Assembly: GCF_937910895.1 (NCBI RefSeq)
Contig: NZ_CALEMI010000091.1
Location: 27,545 to 91,544, forward strand
Direction: 5' to 3'
From: an uncultured Dokdonia sp.
GTDB taxonomy: Bacteria; Bacteroidota; Bacteroidia; Flavobacteriales; Flavobacteriaceae
DNA length: 64,000 bases
Shown one piece after another: positions 1-11,640 of the stretch (positions within the stretch are counted from its first letter, which is position 1; the number at the start of each line of letters is the position of its first letter). The notes under the pieces are model-generated. The model ran no database searches. It was not told the origin of the DNA and saw nothing but the letters and a program-made list of their open reading frames with translations. A program made the translations under genes and the position numbers.

Positions 1-641
1 CTTTCAGTTCTCTATTTTTATAGATGATTCACAGTTAAAAATGGAAAATTACCCACTTCATATTTGTTGTGAATTGCTTTCAGTTCTCTATTTTTATAGA
101 TGATTCACAGTGCCCTCCTTCGTGTTTACCTTCACTATCATGTTGTGAATTGCTTTCAGTTCTCTATTTTTATAGATGATTCACAGTAAGGACGCGATAA
201 AAGACTTGGAGCGTTTTGTTGTGAATTGCTTTCAGTTCTCTATTTTTATAGATGATTCACAGTGCAATAATTTATTCTCGCTCTGCTCCTTGTGTTGTGA
301 ATTGCTTTCAGTTCTCTATTTTTATAGATGATTCACAGTAAGCCATAGACCACGTGCAAACGTATTTCGTTGTGAATTGCTTTCAGTTCTCTATTTTTAT
401 AGATGATTCACAGTTATTTAACCGTTGTAATACTTGTTTTAGTGTTGTGAATTGCTTTCAGTTCTCTATTTTTATAGATGATTCACAGTTCACCTTCATA
501 GGCATATGTTGACCATGTAGTTGTGAATTGCTTTCAGTTCTCTATTTTTATAGATGATTCACAGTTCTGGTCTCTCCTTTCCTGTGTTTGCAAATGTTGT
601 GAATTGCTTTCAGTTCTCTATTTTTATAGATGATTCACAGT
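1..641 (+). CRISPR. Type II-C CRISPR array (left end outside window)
   Basis: Nine copies of a 46-base repeat beginning GTTGTGAATTGCTTTCAG and ending GATGATTCACAGT are seen. The first copy (1-35) is cut by the window edge. Full copies start at 66, 142, 218, 294, 369, 444, 520 and 596, and all look identical. They are separated by eight unique spacers of 29-30 bases. The orientation is fixed by the tracrRNA at 6718: its anti-repeat is the exact complement of repeat bases 2-19, so pre-crRNA is read on the plus strand. Each repeat contains TTG (bases 2-4), 19 bases, then TATTTTTA (bases 24-31). This resembles the Bacteroidota promoter and suggests each crRNA is transcribed from inside its own repeat, as known for Neisseria type II-C arrays. 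Spacer targets cannot be read from the sequence alone. Confidence 0.98.
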
Positions 642-673
642 ATACCAGCCCTATTTGACTGGTATACTGTTTT
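641..673 (+). terminator. Terminator closing the CRISPR array
   Basis: An 8-bp perfect stem (TATACCAG / CTGGTATA) around a 10-base loop starts at the last base of the final repeat and is followed by CTGTTTTTT. It would stop plus-strand pre-crRNA transcripts before they meet the convergent cas2 gene. Confidence 0.7.
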
Positions 674-749
674 TTAACAGGTGTTCTAGGATTTAAAAAT
701 GAGGGCTATAAATATGAGACTCTTAATATTAGGGAGTGATTTTTTTATT

Positions 750-2004
<1,255 letters not shown>

Positions 2005-2008
<4 letters not shown>

Positions 2009-5000
2009 TTAATCACTTTTTTAATAGTACCAAGTTTGTCAATTTCTAGCTTAATACACCTGTCAACAATCTTAAAATTATTTTCGCACATTGTAGTTTG
2101 AAGCTTATTTTGACTTCCTAATTCTCCAAACTTTGATTTAGGCGAATAAGGACTTATTAAAGAAGCAATATCAAATCGAGTGAAATAACACTCTTTACCA
2201 GATGCCTTGTCCATCTTATAGATATTGTTGATTTGAGTAGGTGTTAAGTTTTTAAAATCAATTAAAAGTGGATTATTTTTTTCTTCCTCATTTGGCACAT
2301 ATACCATGTCATTAGGCGATAGCGAGAATAAAAACTGTCCTTTCAAATTATTAATTGGCACACCAGTTCGTTGTTGTTTGGGTAAAGAAGCTTCTTCTTT
2401 TTGCCAAGCAATTACTTTTTCAAGAGGTATAGTCTCATAATTTCTTTTTTGCTTTTTATCATCCCAATAAATTGCAAAAAAGAGATTAGTACCTTTTGCA
2501 GCTTCAACATACTTTTTGCTTTTTGCCCCTTCTTCTCCTACACTAAACTTATTTCCTACTTCATAAATTCTAACTTTTTTTATTGGTTGGTGTTTTTTGC
2601 CTTCATTAAGAAGTTGGATATTTTTGTTCATCTCATCAATTCCATCAGAGTTAAACGCTAGATCAAAACGTTCTTTTCCCTTTTCGTCAATATAATTCTT
2701 TAAGTGATTTTCAAGGATTCTTTGAATTCCAGAATCTGTGGTGCTTTCTAGTTGTTTTCGAGTAAACTTCTCGGATAGTGGAACACGAGTAGCTGTAGCC
2801 TCAACATTCTCATAAATAGCAATTTTAGATACTATCTTGCCGTCTTGTTCAATAGGGTTTGATTTAAAGTGTTTTTTTGTTTTTACTAAATCTTCTTGAA
2901 AATCTTTAACCGTTTTTGAAATAATTTCTTTGATAGTCTTGTCAATAATCATTTCCCAAGTATCAATAGCCAAATTTATAGAGACAAATCCTTTTTCCTT
3001 TTTGATGAGTACTTTTCCAGAAACGGTCTCTCTATGTAAAGGCTTGCGTATCGCCCAATTCTGACCTTTAGTTTGTTTAACGAATTCCTTTTTAAATTTA
3101 TCGGTTTTCTTAACCCATTGTTGTGTTTTATTGTTGGTCTTATTAATAATACGAAGATTCTGTTTAAAACTGACCACTGTTGTTTCTAGGGCTTCTTTGG
3201 CGTCGGTTGTAAAACCACTCCAAGGTTGATGATAGGTTTTGGCAACTGAGATTGTTTTTATATTGCCATTTTTAGTATCTCTGATTTGTTTTTTCTCTAC
3301 AGTTCTTAATTTTGAAACAAGAGAGTGGTTTTTCCGCTCTGTATTTAAAGATGTTATATAGTTAATATGGTCTTTGGTTGTACAAGCGATGACTAAAGCA
3401 TCTAATGCATGATGGCGATGATCTATACGCTTCTTACTGAAACCTTTTGAAAGTTCATCAGGCACTTGCGTTCTGAACGCATTTATTTTTTTGTCCCAAT
3501 ATCCAAAATCCTGAGATTGACTCAATTCGTTTAATCTCATAAAACGCGGGGCAATAAGTTCGTTCCATTTATCATTCAGACCCCAGTCTTTTTTTAACTT
3601 GGATGTGATAGCCCCATTAATAGGTACTAAATTTTTAGAAGTGGCTTCTTTTTCGCCATCTTCTCTTACAATATTACTTAATAAACCTTTGATGAGTTTA
3701 CTTATATAACGACTATCATTAAGCTGTCTGTTAATAAATCCTTCTGGAATTTCCTCACTCAAAAGTTTTGTGAGTTTGGATTTATTTTTCCTGAAATAAT
3801 GTCTACAATGGTTTTCAAAATTTTCCAAAGATAAAAGTGTGACTGTTTTACCTTGTCCTAATTCAATAAGTTCTCCACCTCTCTTTTTTAGAAAAGCATA
3901 AGCTGTTTCATTCCCTTTTTCCTCATTTACAACACTTTCACAAATTACCTTATTACTCATTGAATTGTCAAAATAGCGTGATTGCGGAATAATATGTTCA
4001 ATTTGATATGCCGTAGAAAATAATTTACTAAGAGGAATAGTTTTTCCTGTATATGGCGAAATATAGCCTTGTTCTAACCAAAGTTTATAGCGTGTTAGTT
4101 CAGACCTAGTAGGCGATGTATTCCTTCTAATTTTTTCTATTTCGTCAAACGAAACTTCATTGTAATTAACATTAGGATTATCGTAAACACCTTCCTCATA
4201 TAATTTTAAAATTTCTTGATGACTTGGAGAAAAAGGACGTACATCATCATTAACAGTTGAATCGTTTTTTATTTCTTGTAGGAGTGATTTGATACGCTCA
4301 TTAGTGTTTTCTTTTTCATTAATGGATTTTGATATACGCTCACGAGTTTTTTTGTCATTTTTCATCTCACGACCTAATTCTAAGTGTATCTCATCAAAAA
4401 GAGCATCATAGATTTTTTTACCATCTATTTCGGTATAAGTGCCATAATACTCCCAGATATCACGAACTACTCGCAAGGTTTCTAACATTACCTGCTCTAC
4501 AATAGGGTTGCGCAAACTATGTTGCTTAAAATTGTCAAGATATGTTGTAATATCTTTAGGTCGTTTCCATTGTTTAATACTACCTACCTCAGAATGTCTG
4601 TTATAAATAGCGTAACAAGCTTGATAGGTATTTAAACCGCTTAATGGATTTGCTTTTGCTTTCGCGAAAGATTTTAAAAGCCTTTGCGGGATATCATCAT
4701 CTTGAATAAGATCAAGTTTATTAATATCAAAATTAATTGTTTCTAGCCTTTCTAAAATAGAAGTTATACGAGATTTCAATTTTTCATCTACTGAATTCTC
4801 TTCCCAATAGTTACCCATTCGCATTACAGTAAGCATTTTTTTTATGGCTTTTTCTGAATAAGCGCCATAACTACTTTCAAAGGGAGGGAATTTCTTGAAG
4901 TTTTCTACAAAACTTTGCTTGTCCAAATCATTCTTAGTAGCAAAAGTACCCAATGCAGTTTCAAACTCATTCTTATCAGTAACTGAATAGATAATATGCC

Positions 5001-6624
5001 AAAGTGATTTAATAAATTCATTGGTTAATATCTTGTCAATATCTACATTTTCTAGCTTAGATAGTTTCGATTTTATTTGTCCTCTTGTATCATTACAAGG
5101 ATATTTTTTTTCGATTACGTAATTCCAACGATGAGTTTTTTCTGAAAGTTTAAAATTTTTTAAAAAAGCTTTTTGATCAATTTCTCGTCTATCATTCAGA
5201 AAATCAAAAAGTGCAATCCAATCATCATCTTTAGAAATAAACTTGGAGGTTACATCTATATCTTCAACTTCATCAAGTTTATAGATTTTTAAATTATGAA
5301 GGAACTGCCATAGCCTGAATTCTTGAAAAATGGGGTTAGATTTTGAAATAGCTTTAAGAGGTTGTTTTACAAACTCACTGTTTTCGTTTTTATAAAAGCG
5401 ACTTTCATAAGGACAATCTGCAATACTAGATTTCTTACTCTTTAATGGGCGTTGGTAAAAAGTAATATCTTCAATAAAGAGGTATTTAAAATCTCGTTGA
5501 GCAATATTTTTTTGATGTGCTTCATTTCGGGGATATAATTCTTCAATACATTTTTTATACAAATCCCTGTCCTGTAAATCTTCGTGAAAAGAAATTTGTT
5601 TTTCAAGAATCGCATTGAGTTCTTCACGGTAGAATTTACGTTCAATAGTTTTGACAAGTCTGCCACGTATCTTCTGAGTAGGGTTTTGTAAAAGACTTTC
5701 ATAAATGTATTGTCCAACCGTCTTGCGAGAGTTTAAAATATCATTCTCAGTTTTTTTCTTAATAGCAATCCAATCTTTTTCTGAATCAACTGCTCTAAAA
5801 CTTCTATTCTCATTCCCTTCTTTATCTGTTTTTACTGTGCCGTCTTTATCTAAAGTGATGGTAGTGATAAATTCTTTAGTTTTTCCCTTCCATTCAAAAA
5901 GAGACTCTTTACTTTGTCTACGATAAATCCATCCATTTTCTAAAATAATATTGTACCAAGTACCTTTCGCATTTATATCTTCTGTTGCTAAGACATCTGA
6001 AACCTTAAGAGCATAAAATTCTTCAACTTTATCTTTAGAAATATCTTCTTCCTCTCCACGTAGTTGATAATATCCACGTTTTTGATTAAAATTTAAAAGT
6101 ATCCAAGCCAACTCTTCCTTTGTAATAGGTTTAGAAAGGGCTTTCTTTCTTAAATAATAAATAGTCCAATCATAAGGAATTTTTGTTCCTTGATCATTAG
6201 CTTTAAACTCCGAAATCATTTCTTCAAAACTATCTTTAAACAAGAATTCATGTTTGTCAAGTTTATTTGTAAAATAGTTAAGTTTTGGTTCTGTTCCTTT
6301 TTTAAACTGTCCCAAGTGTTTTTCAAAATCTATACTTGATGCATAATGTTTAGGTAGATATTTCAATATGTTTAGGACTCTATGTAACCTGTCTCTACGA
6401 AGATTGTCCCTTTGATATAATCTTCTAGTTCCTCGATAATTTGTCCGTTCAGCAGTTTGAGATATAGAAATTCCTGCATCAAATTTCCCCAATATGCCTT
6501 GATCCATTGGAATTATTCGACTACCAATCCCTTCAATACTTCCCGCCTTTTTTTCAAAATTTGAATGTACAAAAGCCCACCCAATCGAGTTTGTCCCCAA
6601 ATCTAATCCTAATATTCTTTTCAT
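2005..6624 (-). CDS. cas9: CRISPR-associated endonuclease Cas9, type II-C, long form
   Basis: This is the RNA-guided DNA nuclease of the system. The 1539 residues are at the long end for type II-C, as usual in Flavobacteriaceae. RuvC-I is at the N-terminus (ILGLDLGTNSIGWAF, catalytic D8). RuvC-II is EIHLELGREMK with E749. HNH is QIEHIIPQSRYFDNS with catalytic H877 and downstream N891 and N900. RuvC-III is HRHHALDAL with H1072 and D1075. All nuclease residues are therefore present and both strands should be cut. An arginine-rich bridge helix follows RuvC-I (near residues 65-85, RGTRRLYQRDNLRRDRLHR). The C-terminal PAM-interacting region is not recognisable by eye, so the PAM is unknown. It is the first gene of the cas operon, with the tracrRNA divergent upstream. 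A near-copy of the host palindrome lies inside at 4658-4670. Confidence 0.98.
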
Positions 6625-6684
6625 TTTAATATAATTTCCTTAAAATTAGGAAAATATATAAAATGACATTGTGGTTTTCCGTAA

Positions 6685-6713
6685 TTGTAGTAAAAAAGAT
6701 TTTATTATCTTTA
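6685..6713 (+). promoter_or_regulatory. Likely tracrRNA promoter
   Basis: TTG (6685-6687), 18 bases, then TATCTTTA (6706-6713) fits the Bacteroidota promoter pattern TTG-N17-23-TAnnTTTG with one change. The predicted start lies about 5 bases downstream, at the first base of the anti-repeat. The same TAnnTTTA form of the -7 box occurs inside every CRISPR repeat. Confidence 0.6.
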
Positions 6714-6717
6714 TCGT

Positions 6718-6793
6718 ACTGAAAGCAATTCACAATAAGGATTATTCCGTTGTGAAAACATTCAAGGTGGTGTAATCTTACATCGCCTTTTTT
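6718..6793 (+). ncRNA. tracrRNA of the type II-C system
   Basis: Bases 6718-6735 (ACTGAAAGCAATTCACAA) are a perfect 18-base complement of repeat bases 2-19. They are followed by a short nexus-like hairpin (GGA-TTAT-TCC) and CGTTGTGAAAACATTC. A strong terminal hairpin comes next (GGTGGTGTAA 6766-6775 with TTACATCGCC 6778-6787) and then six T's. This order of anti-repeat, nexus and terminator is the standard tracrRNA layout. It is transcribed away from cas9. The 5' end is inferred from the promoter, and the 3' end is the T-run at about 6793. Confidence 0.92.
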
Positions 6794-6989
6794 ATTACTT
6801 TACTTAATTAGAAAATTACAAATAAGTATAAAGTTACTTCCTGTAGAAAAATACCTACAGACTTTATCGTAATTATCAAACTTTTGATACAACATATAAG
6901 TTTGATTGTAGCCAGTAGTGATATTCGATAACTGCACTAATTAATTACAGTTTGATGCTCAATTAAGGGCTGTTAATTGTTCTCCATTA

Positions 6990-7490
6990 TTATACATGAA
7001 GCTCCTTCCTAATAAGTAGTTTAATGATAATACCTATTTGCCCTAAGTGATATAAAATATGATGAATAACGCCTTCTAGTGCAAACTCAAATGGGTATCT
7101 ACTTTTGTGATTGTCTTCTGTGTATGTTTTTTCAAGAAAAGAATCATCTTTATCTTTGAGAAGTATGATTAATGATAAAATACTTTTTTCATAATCTTCT
7201 TTTAGTTGTTTCCAACCAATGGTTTTAAGTTCCTCATTAGAGCGCCAATGATCAGGTTGATAGACTTGTTGTATTAAGAGGTGTTCTTTTATCTTATTGA
7301 TCACATCTATATTTAAAGCTGTTAAATGTCCTATAATCTCTGCTACACTATAAATCTCTGGTATAGGGCGTATGAATGCAGTATGGTTTGAGATACCATC
7401 TATCTTCTCCATAAGATTAGCCCCTAGCCAAAGAGATTTATAATTTATAGCTTCTAATTGTTGTGCATAGATTTGTATGGTTGTATTCAT
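6990..7490 (-). CDS. DinB-like metal-dependent hydrolase/transferase family protein
   Basis: The 166-residue protein has the four-helix DinB/YfiT pattern with three spaced histidines that bind metal in this family: H55 in EIIGHLTALN, and H144 and H148 in IHHILYHLGQIG near the C-terminus. Members include thiol transferases (bacillithiol- and mycothiol-dependent) and many enzymes of unknown substrate. The gene stands alone between the CRISPR locus and an unrelated lipoprotein cluster, so context does not narrow the role. Confidence 0.75.
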   Translation of the reverse strand: MNTTIQIYAQQLEAINYKSLWLGANLMEKIDGISNHTAFIRPIPEIYSVAEIIGHLTALNIDVINKIKEHLLIQQVYQPDHWRSNEELKTIGWKQLKEDYEKSILSLIILLKDKDDSFLEKTYTEDNHKSRYPFEFALEGVIHHILYHLGQIGIIIKLLIRKELHV

Positions 7491-7715
7491 AATTTTAGTA
7501 AAAAGTATAGAACTATACCCAAAAGCCCATTAAGAAAATGTGGTGCAATATTTATGGATCAAATGGGTAAATAGTTCTACTTCTTGGTGTTAAAAGTTTG
7601 ATAAGAAAACTATATAATATATCTATATTGAATTTAACAATACATATAAATTAAAAGTTTTTAGAATTAGCCTTCAACAAGATGTCGAAGGGTTATTAAT
7701 TTTGAATATTTGTAA

Positions 7716-8204
7716 TTATTTAAGAGATAAAAAAGTTACTGTAATTTTATCTGTAAGAAAGTTTTTCATAACAGTTATTTCAGATTTTCCGTTAATCCAT
7801 TTTAAAACAATAGGTTTATCCGAAAGATGTGAAGGTTCCAAATTAATGTAACCTTCACTAATATTGCTTTTTTTATCCCTTAAATTAAGGGATTCTACCT
7901 CAGTTTTCATAGAATAACATTCATTAGGACTCCCGTATCTTTCAATGTATATTTGAATTATCTCATCTAATGTATATCCTCTTAAGTGTAAACTTATATG
8001 TTCTATTACTCCATTATTATCAGTTTTAATAAGAACGTTCTTTTTCCTTATATCTTGGCTTTTAACTTGAACATCTGGAATAACCCGATAATTATTTTGA
8101 CTTGTTTGGAAAAGATTTAATTTAATATTTTGTGATACATTTTTCCTTAACAAATGATCATAGAAAAAATGTTGATTAAAAAGCAATGATATTAATATTT
8201 TCAT
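7716..8204 (-). CDS. Hypothetical protein, paralogue of the gene at 8336
   Basis: I do not recognise this 162-residue protein. It shares layout with its upstream neighbour at 8336-8884: a segment of the type 'TDNNGVIEHISLHLRGY...RYGSP' lines up with 'TNENDLVHSVTINFQGM...AYGKP'. Both end with a basic beta-strand tail (KITVTFLSLK / RSEITFKKL). The N-terminus (MKILISLLFNQHFFYDHLL) is only weakly hydrophobic and may be a poor signal peptide. Two paralogues following a large lipoprotein could be accessory or immunity-like partners, but that is inference from position only. Confidence 0.6.
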   Translation of the reverse strand: MKILISLLFNQHFFYDHLLRKNVSQNIKLNLFQTSQNNYRVIPDVQVKSQDIRKKNVLIKTDNNGVIEHISLHLRGYTLDEIIQIYIERYGSPNECYSMKTEVESLNLRDKKSNISEGYINLEPSHLSDKPIVLKWINGKSEITVMKNFLTDKITVTFLSLK

Positions 8205-8294
8205 TTATTTACATAGAATTACTCCGTTTGAGAAAAAGTCCAATTTTGAATCTAACTAATAGTACAACCTAGTTGTGCATTTATTAGAATAATA

Positions 8295-8334
8295 AAACAG
8301 GCTATCTAAAACTAGCTAACCTGTTTCTAAATAT
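8295..8334 (-). terminator. Hairpin after the gene at 8336
   Basis: AAACAG at 8295-8300 pairs with CTGTTT at 8321-8326, with an inner GCTA/TAGC stem. Read on the minus strand it is followed by TTATTATT. It lies between the stop of the 8336 gene and the start of the 7716 gene. Confidence 0.45.
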
Positions 8335-8335
8335 A

Positions 8336-8884
8336 TTACAGCTTTTTGAAAGTTATTTCACTTCTATTATTTTTATGTCTTAAAAATGCTTTAATCTCAA
8401 AACCTTCTTTTCTCCAAATAATCCATAACGGTTGCTCCTCAAAAGTACCTTCTCTTAAATCAAAAGTACTCTTCTTTAAGTGTTGAGTAATATTACCGTT
8501 TTCATCTCTTATGAATGTTTCATTTTCAAGTTGCCTATTTTCAATAATTTGTATATGCTGTGGTTTTCCATAAGCAACATTAAAGTTATCATAAAAATCA
8601 CGATCTAACATTCCTTGAAAGTTGATGGTTACTGAATGAACTAAGTCATTTTCGTTAGTTTCCAAACTAATATGGTTATAGATCATCCCAAAATAAAACT
8701 TAGAAATCGAATTGTCTTTAATGTAAAATACTTTATTTCCAAAAATTTTATTTTCAAAGTCTCTATCTATAGTATTTTCTACAAAAGAAATAGATTTACC
8801 TAATAATTTTTCAAACTCCATTTCCTTCATAAAACTATTTTTCGAACTCAACATTAAAATTAAAAGTAAGATAATATTTCTCAT
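8336..8884 (-). CDS. Hypothetical exported protein, paralogue of the gene at 7716
   Basis: This is a 182-residue protein of unknown function. The N-terminus (MRNIILLLILMLSSKNS) reads as a short signal peptide. The body contains the segment shared with the 7716 product (see there) and ends in charged beta strands. It starts only 2 bases after the stop of the 514-residue lipoprotein gene, so the two are almost certainly one transcript. It may act with the lipoprotein at the cell surface or in the periplasm. Confidence 0.65.
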   Translation of the reverse strand: MRNIILLLILMLSSKNSFMKEMEFEKLLGKSISFVENTIDRDFENKIFGNKVFYIKDNSISKFYFGMIYNHISLETNENDLVHSVTINFQGMLDRDFYDNFNVAYGKPQHIQIIENRQLENETFIRDENGNITQHLKKSTFDLREGTFEEQPLWIIWRKEGFEIKAFLRHKNNRSEITFKKL

Positions 8885-8886
8885 TT

Positions 8887-10431
8887 CTAGCAGTCAAAAG
8901 GATTACTTAAACCTAAAATACTGGTTATATATGGAGCTGGGCTAGGTATTGGAAACGGTTCAATGTTCGTACTAAATGAACCACCAGCTAATGCTAAGTT
9001 AAACATCATTCTATTCCTAAAAAAATCATCCAACGAAAATTCAGAGATATCAGGATTTTCAAAGAAATATAAATCCGTTTCTTTCATTGCTTCAGTTACT
9101 GCTATTGCTGTCAAATTAGCTGCCTGCCCATTTGTTAAGAATGTTGGCATCGTAAAATATATAATATTCATATTGATATCAATCTCTCCATAATATGGAC
9201 TACCATTGGGTCTTACCCCAGCAGTATAAAAAGTATGATTAAAATTTGTCACAGCACATCCTTTTTGTGGTGCTCCAGGTGGTTGTGCATATTCAAAACT
9301 TCTGCAATCTGCTCCTATTAGGGGATTTGCATCAGGATTAGCCATTAAAATTTGTAGAGCATATTCGGCAAACTCAAGATTGTCTTCATTGTCAAAAATC
9401 CAATCAATTTGTTCTTGAGTAAGATCAGGCTCCAAAAAATCATTTAAGCTAAAAATAAGATCTAAATCATAGATTATTCCTACTACTGGATTTGTGTCAA
9501 TTTCTTCAGCACAACCTCCATTTGGATTGCACTCACAAGGATCTCCATTAGGTTCATGACAAAATTCTGGAGCATCTTCTGGAAGGCAGGGATTACGAAC
9601 GTGCTTTCCGACACTTTCACTTGATTTAAAAACAACAACTGTTTCTGAGACACATATAGGGTGTCCACAAGGAGTAGCGTGTGGGTTATGTTCTGGGTGA
9701 GTACAAGGTGCATCACAATTTATGGTGGTTGAAATTTCTACTCCACTTCCATTACTACTTCCATCTCCTCCATCTCCGTCACCCCCGTCAGCACCTCCAC
9801 CTCCACCATTTCCACTGTCACTATCAGGATTTGGGCAATTACTTTTTATTTCGGCGTTTATAACTTCTCCATCAGACAAAGACTCTTTTGCTAAATAAGA
9901 ACCTTCAATGTTATAATAAATAGACTCCCCTGTGAAGGTAAAAAAATACTCAGGATCTCTATAGTCAGGATTCCAATTTGCATCAGGACGGTACTCCATT
10001 ATGTAGGAGAAAAAACCTGTTGAAGATTCTTTAATAATCAAGTTAAAGATCGATTTTACGGTTGAGTCATTACTCTCAATAGAAGTGAGCAAAAATGTGT
10101 AATTCTTACGATCATATTGATCTGTTATTTGAATAATCTCTCTTGTTTGTAGTGTTCCAATAACGAGATCAGGTTCATTAGATCGATTATTAGTATTTGA
10201 TTTACTAATAGTAAAGTGTCCTCGACTATCTCCTTTTGTAGAAAGATAATCCATCACGTCTGGAATCTCATCTGTAGTCACATTGCTTTTAAATGTGAGA
10301 GAGTTTGACACTTGTGTTTCTTGTGTTTGAAGTGATGACGGTTCATCATCTTTTTGGCAACATAAAAATAGTGTCATTGCCGTAAGAACAAGAAATATTC
10401 TTGCTCTCCAAAATCCTACATTTCTAATCAT
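8887..10431 (-). CDS. Large surface lipoprotein with Gly/Asp-rich linker and Cys-rich centre
   Basis: This 514-residue protein has a type II signal peptide (lipobox LFLCC, lipidated Cys near residue 24), so it is a membrane-anchored lipoprotein. Domain order: an N-terminal beta-rich region (to about 195); a low-complexity Gly/Asp/Ser linker (about 200-230); a Cys- and Pro-rich segment with repeated CxHPxH- and CxCxP-like pairs (about 235-320); and a C-terminal domain of about 190 residues ending at NPFDC. The linker plus distinct C-terminal domain resembles modular secreted proteins of Bacteroidota. I do not recognise the C-terminal domain and do not assign a function. The two paralogues downstream (8336, 7716) probably belong to the same operon. 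Confidence 0.7.
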   Translation of the reverse strand: MIRNVGFWRARIFLVLTAMTLFLCCQKDDEPSSLQTQETQVSNSLTFKSNVTTDEIPDVMDYLSTKGDSRGHFTISKSNTNNRSNEPDLVIGTLQTREIIQITDQYDRKNYTFLLTSIESNDSTVKSIFNLIIKESSTGFFSYIMEYRPDANWNPDYRDPEYFFTFTGESIYYNIEGSYLAKESLSDGEVINAEIKSNCPNPDSDSGNGGGGGADGGDGDGGDGSSNGSGVEISTTINCDAPCTHPEHNPHATPCGHPICVSETVVVFKSSESVGKHVRNPCLPEDAPEFCHEPNGDPCECNPNGGCAEEIDTNPVVGIIYDLDLIFSLNDFLEPDLTQEQIDWIFDNEDNLEFAEYALQILMANPDANPLIGADCRSFEYAQPPGAPQKGCAVTNFNHTFYTAGVRPNGSPYYGEIDINMNIIYFTMPTFLTNGQAANLTAIAVTEAMKETDLYFFENPDISEFSLDDFFRNRMMFNLALAGGSFSTNIEPFPIPSPAPYITSILGLSNPFDC

Positions 10432-11015
10432 TTTTCATTTATGGTTTTAAATTAATATTCAAATTAAAGAGGATGTTTAAAAATTTAGGGATGTTCAAAT
10501 ATAGATACAAAAGACACGAAACATTTTGAAAATGAGTGAACTGACTGATCTAATTAGAGAACTACCTTTAAAATTTGCAAATACCTCCTTTTGCACTAAG
10601 CAAGTGACAATTGTTTAGGATACAATTCACTCTTTTAGGCACAGGAATAAACCTATCTTTTGACTATAAAAATTTTTAGGGAAGAATTTTTGAAAGCAAT
10701 AACGATTACTTTAAATCATAGATTTTTAATCCTTAATAAAACACAAGCCCTTTTCCGAAAAAACTAAAAAATCCAACCGAACCTTTGGAGTGAAAGAGCG
10801 TCAAGTGTACTCATTTACAATTATGATTTGTTTAATCTAGGTTGAACTATAAAAAAAGAACTTGTGTTTATCACAAACATTTCAATTCATACTTTTTGAA
10901 TACGATTTGTTTATATTTGTGTGTTAAAGTCCCTATTATTTTAAGAGACTTGATCACTAATCATTACAAATATAGACAAAAATCAACATAAAAAAGATAA
11001 TTGTCATAATTATTT
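10432..11015. other. Geneless spacer with a candidate -7 box
   Basis: No convincing gene is seen in these 584 bases between two divergent genes. TATATTTG at 10912-10919 is an exact Bacteroidota -7 box pointing at the regulator gene at 11016, but no TTG lies at the right distance upstream. The leftmost boundary of the integrated element may be in or near this spacer; I found no direct repeat that proves it. Confidence 0.4.
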
Positions 11016-11429
11016 ATGAATCATAAGGAAAAATTAATTCACTATCTCAAAGAAAAAGGGTATTCTAAGAACAGTTTTTATGAGCGTACAGGGCTTTCTC
11101 AAGGGTTTTTGGATAGAGGTAAAAGTTTAGGAGTGGATAATGCTAGCACTATCTTAAAAGCATACCCTGACTTAAATATCTTTTGGTTTATAATGGGTGA
11201 AGGAAATATGATTGTAAGTCCAGATGCTTTAAATAATATTTCATCAAAGGACATTAGAAATGATGTCTTTGTAAAATCTATTTTACAATTAGTTGAAAAT
11301 ACATTAAAGGGGAAACTTGACGAATTAGAAAATGTACTTTATTTAATATTGGCAGATTTAAAAGCTAAGGACGCAATAAGCGAGACTACTAAAGAACTTA
11401 GTAAAACAAACAAAGACCTATCAAAATGA
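11016..11429 (+). CDS. CI/XRE-like helix-turn-helix regulator of a mobile element
   Basis: This 137-residue protein has the N-terminal layout of Bacteroidota phage-type repressors. A helix-turn-helix spans about residues 14-35 (GYSKNSFYERTGLSQGFLDR), followed by a segment ending YPDLNIFWFIMGEGNMI, the counterpart of the family motif 'YPDINPEWLLTGEGEML'. The second half is helical and probably mediates oligomerisation; no peptidase domain is present. Its 3' end overlaps the convergent gene at 11398 by 32 bases. It probably controls the element that ends with the recombinase at 16345. Confidence 0.72.
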   Translation: MNHKEKLIHYLKEKGYSKNSFYERTGLSQGFLDRGKSLGVDNASTILKAYPDLNIFWFIMGEGNMIVSPDALNNISSKDIRNDVFVKSILQLVENTLKGKLDELENVLYLILADLKAKDAISETTKELSKTNKDLSK

Positions 11430-11640
11430 TCTTTAGATTGGTTATTATTTGATTTAATAACATAGCAAATTCATCACTTTCAACCTTTTTAGCATTTTCT
11501 TTTAGTTCTTCTAAAATTATTTCTAATTGTTGCTTATAAACAGCCAAAGTAATTTGCTTTAGTCTATATTGTTCTTTCAATTCTTGAATCCTAAACTTTA
11601 ATTCAATAATTTTTCTATAATAATCAATCCCTTTCCCCAT
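11398..11640 (-). CDS. Small coiled-coil protein with C-terminal hydrophobic tail
   Basis: I prefer the internal ATG at 11640 (80 residues, MGKGIDYYRK...) over the longer frame from 11676. This start overlaps the end of the membrane-protein gene at 11624 by only 17 bases. The sequence is a long charged amphipathic helix (about residues 8-60), followed by a hydrophobic stretch LKIILIGLCLFY at the end. Function is unknown. It is the third gene of a tightly overlapping minus-strand trio (12072, 11624, 11398). Confidence 0.5.
   Translation of the reverse strand: MGKGIDYYRKIIELKFRIQELKEQYRLKQITLAVYKQQLEIILEELKENAKKVESDEFAMLLNQIITNLKIILIGLCLFY

Noticed and set aside
2401..5926. Plus-strand frames opposite cas9
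   Set aside because: They are short shadows of a gene with all catalytic motifs on the other strand.
9483..9716. 77-codon frame antisense-offset within the large lipoprotein gene
   Set aside because: It is a shifted frame of the Cys-rich coding region and shows no independent signal.
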